A stretch of 64,000 nt of DNA from Fibrivirga algicola (GTDB taxonomy: Bacteria > Bacteroidota > Bacteroidia > Cytophagales > Spirosomataceae), in the NCBI RefSeq assembly GCF_011742925.1, contig NZ_WAEL01000001.1:186001-250000 (forward strand). The letters are read 5' to 3'. The position numbers and the translations under genes are program-made. Below are positions 51,497 to 61,317 of the stretch, piece after piece; the stretch's first letter is position 1; the number at the start of each line of letters is the position of its first letter. The notes under the pieces were generated by a model that ran no database searches, had not been told where the DNA came from, and saw only the letters and a list, made by a program, of their open reading frames with translations.

Positions 51497-52429
51497 TCAC
51501 CACCATTTTTCGTAGCCGTCCACGGGTTTGAAGGGGAATTTGGGTTCAAAGTGCTGCCAGATCAGAGCCGACACAGTTCGGAGCAGGGTGAACCCTTCGT
51601 TGGTGCGGGTCCAGCTTTCGTCTTTCTGATTTTTGGTCATCACGCAATACACGTACTCGCCGTGGGGCGCATGCACCAGCACCACTTCTGACCGTGCCTG
51701 ATTCACCGCTCCGGTTTTGCAGGCCACTTTCACTTCCACGGGCAACTGCGACAGTCCGTCGTTATCCCAAAACTGCCGGCACAGGTTGCGGTACATGCGG
51801 TCGCTGGCGTCGGGGCTGATAGCGCGTCCCTGCCGCAGGTACGTGAGCAGGTCGGCCAGTTCGCGGGGAGTAGTTTGCCCCCAGCCGTAGCGTTTTTGAT
51901 AGGCTTCGCGGCCCGGTGTGCGGGAGTTCATCCGCGTTTGGGGAAATCCGTTGGTATCGAGCCAGGCGTTGATGGCTATGCCGCCGCCTGCCAGTTTCTG
52001 ACACCATAAGCTGCCGGTATTGTCGGAAACGGTTTCCATCAGCATCACCACTTCGCTTAAGGGTAGTTTGGCCCCGTCTTTTAGTGAGCCCACAATGCCA
52101 TCATCGTAATGCAGCGAATCGCGGTACACGACTTCCTGCTGGTAGCCTATTTTCCCTTTTTCGATCTGGTCGAACAGGCCAATCATGATTGGTATTTTGA
52201 TGGTGCTGGCCGTTGGGAAGGTGGTGTCGGCGTTAATGGCGACGGTTTTGCCTGTTTTCAGATGATGCACGTACACGCCCACGTCGCCCCGGAAGCCGCG
52301 CAGGGCTTCGGTCAGCTTTTGGGTAAGTTTGGTGTCGATTTTGCCCGTGTTCTGTTGAGCAACGGAAGCGACAGCAGGTAGCAGGCAGGCAACAGAGAGT
52401 AGGATTCGAAAAAGTAGGGCCATAGGCAT
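51497..52429 (-). CDS. class A beta-lactamase-like serine hydrolase
   Basis: 310 residues. Signal peptide (MPMALLFRILLSVACLLPAV) exports it to the periplasm. Active-site elements of class A: STIK (Ser75, Lys78), SDN (135-137) and KTG (238-240). A possible general base is Glu174 in TPGREAY, about the right distance after SDN. This fits a class A or A2-like beta-lactamase; without tests it could also be a related penicillin-binding hydrolase. Its start could be 52429 or 52423. Neighbouring genes give no resistance context. Confidence 0.82.
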   Translation of the reverse strand: MPMALLFRILLSVACLLPAVASVAQQNTGKIDTKLTQKLTEALRGFRGDVGVYVHHLKTGKTVAINADTTFPTASTIKIPIMIGLFDQIEKGKIGYQQEVVYRDSLHYDDGIVGSLKDGAKLPLSEVVMLMETVSDNTGSLWCQKLAGGGIAINAWLDTNGFPQTRMNSRTPGREAYQKRYGWGQTTPRELADLLTYLRQGRAISPDASDRMYRNLCRQFWDNDGLSQLPVEVKVACKTGAVNQARSEVVLVHAPHGEYVYCVMTKNQKDESWTRTNEGFTLLRTVSALIWQHFEPKFPFKPVDGYEKWW

Positions 52430-52586
52430 GGTGATAGGAGTTAGCCGGGGCCAAAATACGGACTTTACTGCGCTGTATAATGGTCTGCCGGTCAGTAATC
52501 GCGCTACGAGGTAAAGTCGGTGACCTTGTAGGAAGTAGCCATTTGCTCCTGCTTGCAGCCAGGTTAACCAGCGTTTTGGAGTGCTA

Positions 52587-52616
52587 TTTGTTTGCGTAGT
52601 TACTATGTATATCTTG
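52587..52616 (+). promoter_or_regulatory. promoter of DUF3857 copy 1
   Basis: TTTG at 52587-52590, exactly 19 bp, then TATCTTG at 52610-52616. It is duplicated almost unchanged before copies 2 and 3, which is strong evidence that it is functional. It also shows that the upstream in-frame extension is promoter, not coding, fixing the start at 52659. Confidence 0.75.
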
Positions 52617-52658
52617 CTTCTCCGTTTCTTTATCTACCTTTTCGCCACACCATTTTTC

Positions 52659-54659
52659 ATGCGCATTGCTGCGTTTGCCCGACTGACGGCCTTATGCGGG
52701 TTACTGGGTACGTTTCTGCCTTTTTTGGTATGCGCTCAGGCGGCCGTGCAGCCCCCGGTTGTGAAGTTTGGGCAGGTGACAGCTGCTGATTTTCAGCTAA
52801 GTCCCATTCCTAACGATACCACAGCCGAGGCGGTCGTCCTCTACGCACTGGCTGAAACGCACTACGAAGAACTTAACTCTAAGAATACTCTGATTACGGA
52901 GTATTATAAACGGATACGCATTAATAAAAAATCGGGTTACGACCAGGCTACCGTTCAGATTAAATTGTGGGGGACCGGTAGTAACGCCGAGTTTAGCACT
53001 GCCATTGACGGGGTCACGTCCAGGTTGCAACATGGGGTGGTTGTCCAGCAGAAGATGGACAAAGGGGCTATTGTTACCGAAAAGCTGGCGCGGGGCGAAA
53101 CGGTACAGAAATTTACCCTGCCGGGGGTGGAAGAAGGGGCCATCATTGAGTATCGCTACACCACCTATTCGCCCGGTGCCATCACGCCGGCGACCTGGTG
53201 GTTTCAGGGCTATATACCCGTTTTATGGAGCGAGTACAGGATGAAAATTCCCACGCGCTACTACATGAAAATCACATTGGGAGGGTATTTGCCACTGGCG
53301 GTTAACGACGTGACGACCTCATCGTCGGGCTTGCAGACAGAGTACCGGTTTGCCGTAGCCAACGCACCTGCTTTTCAGGAGGAGCCGTTTATAACGACAA
53401 TGGCTGATTACTTTTCTAAAATCAGCTTTGAGTGGAGCAGGGTGCGTAGCCAGCGGGATAGTACGGCGGCTGCGGTTGCGCGTGAGTGGCAGGACCTGGA
53501 CCGTACCCTGCTGGCGTTTGACGATTTTGGCGTGCAGTACCGTCAGCCCTACCTGCTGAAGGAAGAAGCCCAACTCATTAAGGCTACCTACCCGGTGTTG
53601 GACACCCTGGGCAAGATCCGGGCCGCGTATGACTTAATTCGAAACAGGATCGCCTGGAATGGATCAGCTTATCAGTACTCTGACCAGCTTAAAAAGGCGC
53701 TCGACGAACGAAAAGGGGATGCCGCTGATATTAATCTGCTGCTCATAGGCCTTCTTCGATTGATTGGCCTTGATGCTAACCCGGTACTTCTAAGCACACG
53801 CGATCATGGCCAGCTTGATACGGAGCATACGTTGCTTCGGCAGTTTAATTACGTGGTAGCGCACCTGACATTGGGCGGGAAAGACGTTATGCTCGATGCT
53901 ACTGACCGGTTTTTAAGGCCGGGTATGCTGCCCCGGCGCGCCCTTAATGGTACCGGTCGATTGATCCTGCCCAACGGAAAAGGCCGGTTTCTTTCGCTGT
54001 TGCCAACTGAGCGTACTGTGACCGTGAAGGCGTGCAACTTCGAAATTTCAGCCGATGGAGAGGCTAAGGGACTCTTTTCACAATCGTACGACGGCTACCG
54101 GGCTGCAGATGCCCGCCTGGCTCACCAACTTTTGGGCGAAGAAAAGTTTATGAGTCAGGTGAAACAGCTACGCCCCGATTGGCAGATAGAAACGGCTGAA
54201 TTAGCCAACGTCAGCGATCTGACTGCCCCGGTATTGGCAAAATATACACTTGTCATTCCCGCGGCGGCTTCGATAAGCGGCGATCGTATGTACCTGAACC
54301 CCTTGCTTACCGAGGGAATAACGAGTAATCCATTCAAGCAACCAGCCCGCCAGTTTCCAGTCGACTTTGCTACTCCATTTGATGAAACGTTTACGGCCAC
54401 CTACATCTTCCCGGAGGGGTTCACGGTAGACGAGTTGCCGAAGCCGCTGGTACTAAGCTTACCTAACAACGGGGGGCGGTTCACGTATCAGATTCAGCAA
54501 AAGGGAAATCAACTGGATGTAGTGAGTCGTATTACCATTCGTAAACCTGTTTTTGGCGCTGACGAGTACATGTTTCTCAAAGAGTTTTACGACAAGATCC
54601 TGCTCAAGCATGGCGAACAGGTTGTATTAGTGCAAGGTCCAGTAGCCGGAAAAAAATAG
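52659..54659 (+). CDS. DUF3857 / pseudo-transglutaminase protein, copy 1
   Basis: 666 residues with a signal peptide (MRIAAFARLTALCGLLGTFL, cleavage after CAQ). Layout: an N-terminal DUF3857 domain (residues about 50-300; YKRIRINKKSGYDQATVQI, FTLPGVEEGAIIEYRY), a transglutaminase-like domain and a C-terminal beta domain. At the Cys position it reads RKGDAADINLL, so Cys is replaced by Ala. The His (VVAHL) and Asp (LDATD) motifs remain. Probably exported and non-catalytic. First of a tandem array of four related genes. Function unknown. Confidence 0.85.
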   Translation: MRIAAFARLTALCGLLGTFLPFLVCAQAAVQPPVVKFGQVTAADFQLSPIPNDTTAEAVVLYALAETHYEELNSKNTLITEYYKRIRINKKSGYDQATVQIKLWGTGSNAEFSTAIDGVTSRLQHGVVVQQKMDKGAIVTEKLARGETVQKFTLPGVEEGAIIEYRYTTYSPGAITPATWWFQGYIPVLWSEYRMKIPTRYYMKITLGGYLPLAVNDVTTSSSGLQTEYRFAVANAPAFQEEPFITTMADYFSKISFEWSRVRSQRDSTAAAVAREWQDLDRTLLAFDDFGVQYRQPYLLKEEAQLIKATYPVLDTLGKIRAAYDLIRNRIAWNGSAYQYSDQLKKALDERKGDAADINLLLIGLLRLIGLDANPVLLSTRDHGQLDTEHTLLRQFNYVVAHLTLGGKDVMLDATDRFLRPGMLPRRALNGTGRLILPNGKGRFLSLLPTERTVTVKACNFEISADGEAKGLFSQSYDGYRAADARLAHQLLGEEKFMSQVKQLRPDWQIETAELANVSDLTAPVLAKYTLVIPAAASISGDRMYLNPLLTEGITSNPFKQPARQFPVDFATPFDETFTATYIFPEGFTVDELPKPLVLSLPNNGGRFTYQIQQKGNQLDVVSRITIRKPVFGADEYMFLKEFYDKILLKHGEQVVLVQGPVAGKK

Positions 54660-54729
54660 AAACCCGGCCGATACGAAACACTATCCATTGTGTAAATGGA
54701 GTTGACAAAACCAGCGTCTTGGAGTGCTA

Positions 54730-54759
54730 TTTGTTTGCGTAGTTACTATGTATATCTTG
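54730..54759 (+). promoter_or_regulatory. promoter of DUF3857 copy 2
   Basis: TTTG at 54730-54733, 19 bp, TATCTTG at 54753-54759. A 44-nt block around it (54719-54762) is identical to 52576-52619. Confidence 0.75.
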
Positions 54760-54801
54760 CTTATCCGTTTCTTCATTTACATTTTCGCCACGCCATTTTT
54801 C

Positions 54802-56823
54802 ATGCGCATTGCTGCGTTTGCCCGACTAACGACCCTATGCGGGTTACTGGGTACGTTCCTGCCTTTTTTGATGTACGCCCAGGCTCCCGTGCAGGAACCT
54901 GTTGTCAAGTTTGGGCAGGTATCGGCCGCCGATTTCAAGCAACTGCCCGTCCCGAATGACACGACCGCCGAGGCCGTGGTGCTGTACGAGTCGGCAGTGA
55001 CGCAGCACGAGTACCGGAATGATAAAATCACCGTGTTTACGCAGTACTACAGCCGCATTCGCATTAATAAAAAGTCGGGTTACCGCCATGCCACCGTTCA
55101 GGTACCGTTGTGGGGTGTGGCCGCCCGTGCCGAATACATGGCCAACATTGAGGGCGTTACGCACACGCTCCGGAACGGGCAGGTAACCACGCAGCGGATG
55201 GATAAGAGCGCCATTGTACTGGATCAGTCCACGGCCGACATGGCTGTGCAGAAATTTACCCTGCCAGGCGTAGAAGAAGGCAGCATCATCGAGTACCGGT
55301 ACATTGTGTATTCGCCGGCCACCGCTACGCCGCACTCGTGGCGGTTTCAGCAGCAAATTCCTGTACTCTGGAGCGACTACAAGCTGACCCTGTCAAACTA
55401 TTTCTACCTAAAAATCATACTGGGCGGTTACTTGCCGCTCACGATCAATACGGCCAAACCTATTTCGTTTGGGCTGGTGAACGGGCTGGGCAATGAAGGG
55501 GCGATGGTCTACCATTTCGCCGTTGCCAATGCCCCTGCTTTCCGTAACGAACCCTTTATCACGACCCCGACCGATTACCTGTCGAAGATTGATTTTGAGC
55601 TAGCGAAGATCGAGATTCCCGGCAATGTGCTGGAAACGTATTCGCTGAGCTGGGCCGATGTAGACCGCACGTTGCTTACGAAGAGCACTTTCGGTGAACA
55701 ATACCAGAAGGCGTCGTTCCTGCGCGATGTAGCCGACGCGATCAAGGCCAAACACCCCGATGCTGATACGCTGGGCCGGGTAGGGGCGGCCTACGCGTAT
55801 GTACGTAATACCCTAACCTGGAATGAGGAAAACAGCCTGCTGTCGGATCGTCTGAAGCGGGTACTGGAACTGAAAAAAGGAACGGTATCGGACCTGAATT
55901 TTACGCTGATTGGCCTACTCCGAGAGCTGAACATCGACGCGAACCCGGTGATTTTGAGCACACGCAGCCATGGGGCCGTCAATAAAGAGTATGGGTTGCT
56001 TCGGCAGTTCAACTACGTAGTGGCGCACCTGATGCTGGACGGCAAAGATTTTATGCTCGACGCCACCGATCGCTTTATAAAACCGGGAGTCTTACCAGAG
56101 CGGGCGCTGAACCAGACGGGGCGCCTGATTTTACCGGAAGGGAAGAGCCGGTTTGTGTCGCTGCTCCCCACTGAGCGTGATATTGAAGCCAAAGTGGTAA
56201 CGCTTACGGTTACCGAAGATGGCACCACGACAGGTACGTTGCGGCATTCGTATGGCGGCTACGGGGCCGTCGACGCGCGCAAGTCGTACAGTCTGCGGGG
56301 CGAAACCAACTTTGTCGCCGATGTGAAGCGGAAAAAGCCAAACTGGCAGGTGGAGCAGGTTGAATTTGCTAATGTCGATGACCCTGCCGCCTCGATGACC
56401 GTCGATTATAAGCTGGCCGTGACGGATGTGGTTCAGGTGGTGGGCGACCGAATGTACCTGCATCCAATGATGACGGAGGGGCAGGCCGACAATCCATTTA
56501 AACAGCTTGTTCGGCAGTATCCGGTCGATTTTGGTGCCCCTTTCGACGAGACGTTTACCGCTACCTATACCCTGCCCGAGGGGTACCGGGTAGATGAGCT
56601 GCCTGCACCGCTGGCCCTGAGTTTGCCCAACAACGGTGGCCGGTTTACGTATCAGGTACAGCAGATAGGGCGGCAACTGAGCGTGTCGAGCCGGATCACT
56701 ATTCGGAAGCCCGTTTTCTTAGCCGACGAATATTCGATGTTGAAGGAATTATATGACAAGATCCTGCTCAAGCATGGCGAACAGGTCGTATTGGTGAAAG
56801 GCGCACTAGCCGAGAAGAAGTAG
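54802..56823 (+). CDS. DUF3857 / pseudo-transglutaminase protein, copy 2
   Basis: 673 residues. Signal peptide MRIAAFARLTTLCGLLGTFL is almost the same as in copy 1. DUF3857 core YSRIRINKKSGYRHATVQV and FTLPGVEEGSIIEYRY. At the transglutaminase nucleophile it reads KKGTVSDLNFTLIGLL, so no Cys; VVAHL and LDATD are kept. Parts are identical at DNA level to copy 1 (56755-56786) and other parts to copy 3 (56122-56160), a mosaic suggesting gene conversion. The start at 54802 follows from the promoter and the signal peptide. Confidence 0.85.
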   Translation: MRIAAFARLTTLCGLLGTFLPFLMYAQAPVQEPVVKFGQVSAADFKQLPVPNDTTAEAVVLYESAVTQHEYRNDKITVFTQYYSRIRINKKSGYRHATVQVPLWGVAARAEYMANIEGVTHTLRNGQVTTQRMDKSAIVLDQSTADMAVQKFTLPGVEEGSIIEYRYIVYSPATATPHSWRFQQQIPVLWSDYKLTLSNYFYLKIILGGYLPLTINTAKPISFGLVNGLGNEGAMVYHFAVANAPAFRNEPFITTPTDYLSKIDFELAKIEIPGNVLETYSLSWADVDRTLLTKSTFGEQYQKASFLRDVADAIKAKHPDADTLGRVGAAYAYVRNTLTWNEENSLLSDRLKRVLELKKGTVSDLNFTLIGLLRELNIDANPVILSTRSHGAVNKEYGLLRQFNYVVAHLMLDGKDFMLDATDRFIKPGVLPERALNQTGRLILPEGKSRFVSLLPTERDIEAKVVTLTVTEDGTTTGTLRHSYGGYGAVDARKSYSLRGETNFVADVKRKKPNWQVEQVEFANVDDPAASMTVDYKLAVTDVVQVVGDRMYLHPMMTEGQADNPFKQLVRQYPVDFGAPFDETFTATYTLPEGYRVDELPAPLALSLPNNGGRFTYQVQQIGRQLSVSSRITIRKPVFLADEYSMLKELYDKILLKHGEQVVLVKGALAEKK

Positions 56824-56968
56824 CTGGCTTACCAATAACAAAGGCGTCCCGGTTGGTTTGCCATAGGCTTGATCACGCGAGGAAGCAGATGGCTGGTGGT
56901 GCGGAGACCAGGTAAAATTGAGCGATTGTCCTTGAATTTGCCGGTTAACCTAGTATTCTGGATTGGTA

Positions 56969-56998
56969 TTTGTTTGCGTAGTTACTATACATATATTG
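56969..56998 (+). promoter_or_regulatory. promoter of DUF3857 copy 3
   Basis: TTTG at 56969-56972, 19 bp, TATATTG at 56992-56998. The word TTTGTTTGCGTAGTTACTAT before it is shared with copies 1 and 2, with later divergence. Confidence 0.72.
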
Positions 56999-57041
56999 CT
57001 CTCCGGATTCTTTATAACCTCTATTCGCCACACCATTCTTC

Positions 57042-59063
57042 ATGCGCGTTACTGCGTTTGCCCCATTAACGACCCTATGCGGGTTGCTGGGTACGTTCTT
57101 GCCCATTTTCCTTTGCGCTCAGGCGCCGTCTCAACAACCCGTCGTCAAGTTTGGGCAGGTTACAGCCGCTGATTTTCAGGTTAAACCGGCTCTTGATGAT
57201 ACCACTGCCGAAGCTGTTGCGCTGTACGAGTCAGTGGATACACGGTTCGAGTACCGGAATGAAAAAATTACTAGAATAGCCTACTACTACGGTCGAATCC
57301 GAATCAATAAAAAGTCAGGTTACGATCAGGCGACCATCCAGATTCCGTTGTGGAATCAGCCGGGGAATGCTGAATACGCGACGGCGATCGAAGGCCAGAC
57401 GTATACGCTCCGGAACGGGCAGGTTGCCAGACAGAAAATGGATAAGGCCGCGGTGGTATCAGAGCGGCTTTCTGAGGTAAGTAACACAACAAAGTTCACC
57501 CTTCCAGGCGTGGAGGAAGGGTGTATCATTGAGTACCGCTACACGGTCTACTCACCAAATGAAGAGGTCCCGCCGTCGTGGGAGTTCCAGCACGAAATTC
57601 CGGTTATATGGAGTGATTACAAGGTGACTATCTCCAATTATTTTCAGTTCAGGGGACTGGTGAGTGGCTACATCCCGTTGACTGTTGTCGAGCAAAAACC
57701 CGTGTCGATGGGGCTGATTCCGGGCTTAAATGATGAGGGTGGCACTTTGTTTCACTATGCGATAGCGAATGCACCGGCTTTTCGGAACGAGCCGTACATC
57801 ACAACCCCGGTTGATTATGTTGCCAGCATCCATTTCGAACTGGCGAAGATCGATGTGCCTGGGTATACCACAAAGATTTATTCACTGAGCTGGCCTGATA
57901 TGGATCGCCTGTTGCTGGATAAAGAAACCTTCAGCGGACAGTATGCAAAAGCCACTTATCTGCGTGACGTAACGGAGGCCATCAAAACGAAATACCCGGC
58001 AAGTGACACGCTTGGCCGTGTAACAGCGGCTTACGACTACGTGCGTACTACCATGACCTGGAACGAAAAGGGAAACCTGGAAAGCGATCGCCTGAAAAAG
58101 GTGCTGGAATTGAAGAAAGGCGACGCTGCTGACCTGAATTTTATGCTGATCGGGCTGTTGCGGAATCTCGATATCAACGCTAATCCGGTAATTCTGAGCA
58201 CGCGCGACCATGGCCGGATAAACGAGGCATATGGTTTGCTACGGCAGTTCAACTACGTGGTGGCGCACCTGACACTGGGCGGGAAAGACGTTATGCTCGA
58301 TGCCACCGACCGGTTCGTAAAACCCGGTATGCTGCCGTATCGGGCGCTGAATGCCGTTGGCCGCCTGATTTTACCGGAAGGGAAGAGCCGGTTTGTGTCG
58401 TTGCTGCCTGCGGAGCGGGACGTGGAAGCAAAGACATGCACGTTTACCATCACGGATGATGGGGAAACGAAGGGCACACTGGTGCATTCGTACGGCGGGT
58501 ATGGGGCTGTTCAGGCCCGTGCGTCGTATAAACGTCAGGGCGAAGAGAAATTTCTGGCCGATGTAAAGCGTAGGAAATCGACCTGGCAGGTTGATAAAGC
58601 AGAATTTACGAGTGTCGACGACCTGAATGTATCGATGAATGTGAAGTACAGCCTGAGCATGACTGATGTGGCGCAGGTAGCCGGTGACCGAATTTACCTG
58701 CACCCGATGCTAACGGAAGGCCAGTCGGAAAATCCGTTTAAACAGCCCTCGCGTCAGTTTCCGATCGATTTCGGCACCCCGATTGACGAGGCCTTCACCG
58801 CTACCTATACGTTACCCGATGGCTATACTGCTGACGAATTGCCTAAGCCGCTGGTCATGAATCTACCGGAAAACGCTGGACGCTTTGTGTACCAGGTGCA
58901 GCAATCGGGGAAGCAACTGACAGTTGTCAGCCGTATTACGATCAAGAAGCCCATTTTCGGCGCTGAGGAATACATGTTTCTCAAAGAGTTTTACGACAAG
59001 ATTCTGCTTAAGCAGGGTGAACAGGTCGTGTTGGTGAAAGGGGCGATAGCCGAGAAGAAGTAG
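57042..59063 (+). CDS. DUF3857 / pseudo-transglutaminase protein, copy 3
   Basis: 673 residues, the same length as copy 2. Signal peptide MRVTAFAPLTTLCGLLGTFL. The DUF3857 motif YGRIRINKKSGYDQATIQI and the transglutaminase-like region KKGDAADLNFMLIGLLRNLD are present, with Ala362 at the Cys position, His409 (VVAHL) and Asp420 (LDATD). As in its neighbours, no cysteine nucleophile. It runs into the next gene after 20 bp with no terminator seen, so copy 3 and the Cys-containing relative are probably co-transcribed. Confidence 0.86.
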   Translation: MRVTAFAPLTTLCGLLGTFLPIFLCAQAPSQQPVVKFGQVTAADFQVKPALDDTTAEAVALYESVDTRFEYRNEKITRIAYYYGRIRINKKSGYDQATIQIPLWNQPGNAEYATAIEGQTYTLRNGQVARQKMDKAAVVSERLSEVSNTTKFTLPGVEEGCIIEYRYTVYSPNEEVPPSWEFQHEIPVIWSDYKVTISNYFQFRGLVSGYIPLTVVEQKPVSMGLIPGLNDEGGTLFHYAIANAPAFRNEPYITTPVDYVASIHFELAKIDVPGYTTKIYSLSWPDMDRLLLDKETFSGQYAKATYLRDVTEAIKTKYPASDTLGRVTAAYDYVRTTMTWNEKGNLESDRLKKVLELKKGDAADLNFMLIGLLRNLDINANPVILSTRDHGRINEAYGLLRQFNYVVAHLTLGGKDVMLDATDRFVKPGMLPYRALNAVGRLILPEGKSRFVSLLPAERDVEAKTCTFTITDDGETKGTLVHSYGGYGAVQARASYKRQGEEKFLADVKRRKSTWQVDKAEFTSVDDLNVSMNVKYSLSMTDVAQVAGDRIYLHPMLTEGQSENPFKQPSRQFPIDFGTPIDEAFTATYTLPDGYTADELPKPLVMNLPENAGRFVYQVQQSGKQLTVVSRITIKKPIFGAEEYMFLKEFYDKILLKQGEQVVLVKGAIAEKK

Positions 59064-59083
59064 ATACCAGTTCCTGAACGGGC

Positions 59084-61021
59084 ATGAAAACAATTATTAC
59101 CATTGGTTTACTGCTGGCTTCGCTGAGTAGCCGGGCACAGTCTGAAAACTGGGCGGTGAGCGCCATTCCAGCCGCCATGCTGGAAAACGCCGACGCCGTG
59201 CTGCGGCTCGATGACCTCCGGTATGTGGTTAAATCGCCAGGTGAAGCTACTCGCCAGGTACGTCAGGTAATCACGATCCTGAACGAACAGGCCGAGGATA
59301 AGGCGCGGCTGGCGGTGTATTATGATAAGTTCTCGAAAGTGGTCGACATTGAAGGCGCCATTTTTGACGCGGCGGGCAAGCAGGTGAAACGCCTCAAACG
59401 TGCCGAGATTGCCGACCGGTCTTATTCCGACGATTTTCAGGATGACACCCGCTTTAAACTGGCTGAGTTCTCGCGGCAGCTGGACTACCCTTACACGGTC
59501 GAATTCCGGTATGAGGTGAGTACGCGCAACCTGATGTTTTACCCCATTTGGCAACCGCAGGACGATCAGCGGCTGTCGGTTGTCCGGAGCCAGTTCCACA
59601 TCGAAATTCCGGCGGGAATTAGCCTGCGCTACAAAGAAAGCAACGTACCCAACGCCGTTAATCGGGCGGGCGGAAGCGGGCAAACCAATGGCGTGGCCTA
59701 CACCTGGTACCTCGATACGTTGCGGGCCCTGGAAATGGAACCCCTGTCGCCACCTCTGTCCGAGCAGGTGCCTACCGTGTATACGGCACCCAGTCAGTTT
59801 GACGTACAAGATTATACCGGCCGTTTTGACACCTGGAAAGATGTAGGTGCGTTTTATTACCAGCTCAACAAAGGCCGTGATGTGTTGCCGGAGGCGGTTC
59901 AGCAGCAGGTGCGGCAACTGGTAGCCAATGAAAAAACGGTGGCCGGTAAGGTGGGCAGCGTCTATGCCTACCTGCAAAGTCAGGCCCGGTACATCAGCAT
60001 TCAGTTGGGCATTGGCGGCTGGCAAACCATTGAAGCAAGTCGCGTGGCCCAGACGCATTACGGCGATTGTAAGGCGCTGACCAATTACACCAAGGCGTTA
60101 CTGAAAGCCGTTGGTGTGCCGTCTGTCGAGGCACTCGTAAAAGCGGGTGACGATGCCCCTGATATCCGGACTGACCTGCCTGGTTTTCAGTTCAACCACG
60201 TTTTTCTGTGCGTGCCCGTCGATCGGGATACGCTTTGGCTGGAATGTACCAGTCAGCATAGTCCGCTGGGGTATCTGGGTGATTTTACGGGTAACCGTCA
60301 TGTGCTGCTGGTGACGCCCGAAGGGGGTAAACTGGTGAAAACACCCGCCTATAGCCCCGATAATAACCGGCAGCAACGTACTGCTTCGGTCACGCTTCTG
60401 CCCGACGGCGGCGCCACGGCGACCATTCGAACCAATTACACGGGGCTGCAACAAGAGCCGTATGTGGGGGTGCTTCACGGCCGAAACCGCGATCAGCAGC
60501 GCGAATGGCTCACCAAAACAATAAAACTGCCTTCGTTTGAACTGACCGATTTTGGCTTTACCGAAAAAAAAGAGCGTATTCCGGTTGTTACCGAGACACT
60601 GTCGGTGTTGTCGCGGCGGTGGGCGTCGCCCAGTGGTTCCCGGTTGTTTTTGCCCTTGAATCCGCTCTCTGCGATCGGTACCGCCCCCGTACTGACAAAA
60701 CCCCGCAAACTCCCGGTTGTGCTGACCTATACGCAGGACTACTTGGATACGGACACCATAACCTATACGCTGCCCACCGGCTACACGCCCGAATTTGCGC
60801 TGGCGCCTCAACTCATCGAGTCGCCGTTTGGGAGCTATAGCGCCCGCGCCGAGGTAAGCGGCGACAAGGTGGTTTACGTTCGCCGGTTACGCATGCATCG
60901 GGGCAACTTCCCGGCCACTGCCTATACTGACTACGCTGATTTTAGAAAAAAGGTAGCCAAAGCCGACCGGGCCCAACTGGTTTTAATCCGGCGCGAAGTT
61001 GCAATGCCCGCCCCGAAATAA
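59084..61021 (+). CDS. DUF3857 and transglutaminase-like protein with catalytic Cys
   Basis: 645 residues. A signal peptide (MKTIITIGLLLASLSSRAQ) is followed by DUF3857 (about 40-240) and a transglutaminase-like papain fold. The nucleophile Cys329 is in THYGDCKALTNYTKALLKAV and the His372 in FQFNHVFLCV. The usual Asp position is Glu387 (LWLECTS), a conservative change. It is a more distant relative of the three preceding paralogues, which lack the Cys. Probably an exported peptidase or amidase-like enzyme; no substrate can be named. Co-transcription with copy 3 is likely. Confidence 0.88.
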   Translation: MKTIITIGLLLASLSSRAQSENWAVSAIPAAMLENADAVLRLDDLRYVVKSPGEATRQVRQVITILNEQAEDKARLAVYYDKFSKVVDIEGAIFDAAGKQVKRLKRAEIADRSYSDDFQDDTRFKLAEFSRQLDYPYTVEFRYEVSTRNLMFYPIWQPQDDQRLSVVRSQFHIEIPAGISLRYKESNVPNAVNRAGGSGQTNGVAYTWYLDTLRALEMEPLSPPLSEQVPTVYTAPSQFDVQDYTGRFDTWKDVGAFYYQLNKGRDVLPEAVQQQVRQLVANEKTVAGKVGSVYAYLQSQARYISIQLGIGGWQTIEASRVAQTHYGDCKALTNYTKALLKAVGVPSVEALVKAGDDAPDIRTDLPGFQFNHVFLCVPVDRDTLWLECTSQHSPLGYLGDFTGNRHVLLVTPEGGKLVKTPAYSPDNNRQQRTASVTLLPDGGATATIRTNYTGLQQEPYVGVLHGRNRDQQREWLTKTIKLPSFELTDFGFTEKKERIPVVTETLSVLSRRWASPSGSRLFLPLNPLSAIGTAPVLTKPRKLPVVLTYTQDYLDTDTITYTLPTGYTPEFALAPQLIESPFGSYSARAEVSGDKVVYVRRLRMHRGNFPATAYTDYADFRKKVAKADRAQLVLIRREVAMPAPK

Positions 61022-61120
61022 TCAGTGGATGGCTAGCTACAGAAACCAGCAACAACCCCTTGGGAGGCTGGTAGTGTGGTGCTTGTCAAACTAGTCGATA
61101 TTGTTTCTTGAGATCTCTCT

Positions 61121-61157
61121 AAGGTGGTTTGTGTGCAGACACAGACCACTTTTTTTA
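61121..61157 (+). terminator. intrinsic terminator of the DUF3857 array
   Basis: AAGGTGGTTTGTGT pairs with ACACAGACCACTT with one G-A type mismatch around a GCAG loop, followed by a run of seven Ts. About 100 bp after the last stop of the array. Confidence 0.82.
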
Positions 61158-61317
61158 TGCCCATTTTCAGTCTGATGGCGAGCGCAGTACCTGGTGGGGA
61201 GTCTTTTCTAGGTAGTTCGCTAGAAAAAATTAATTCATAGAGCAACATGGATGCGCCCTACCGGGACCAGCCTACTCAGGTGAGTACAGGATGGCCTATG
61301 CAGGTAGTTTTTTCATT

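Noticed and set aside
51497-52429. Acquired resistance beta-lactamase on a mobile element
   Set aside because: No transposase, integron or shift in composition nearby; it looks like a resident chromosomal gene.
52581-52658. N-terminal extension of the first DUF3857 protein (also seen before copy 2)
   Set aside because: The extension is translated promoter sequence: it contains TTTG-N19-TATCTTG. The signal peptide starts at the later ATG in all three copies.
59108-60058. 316-codon open frame on the minus strand
   Set aside because: Antisense to the Cys-containing DUF3857/transglutaminase gene; no recognisable motif.
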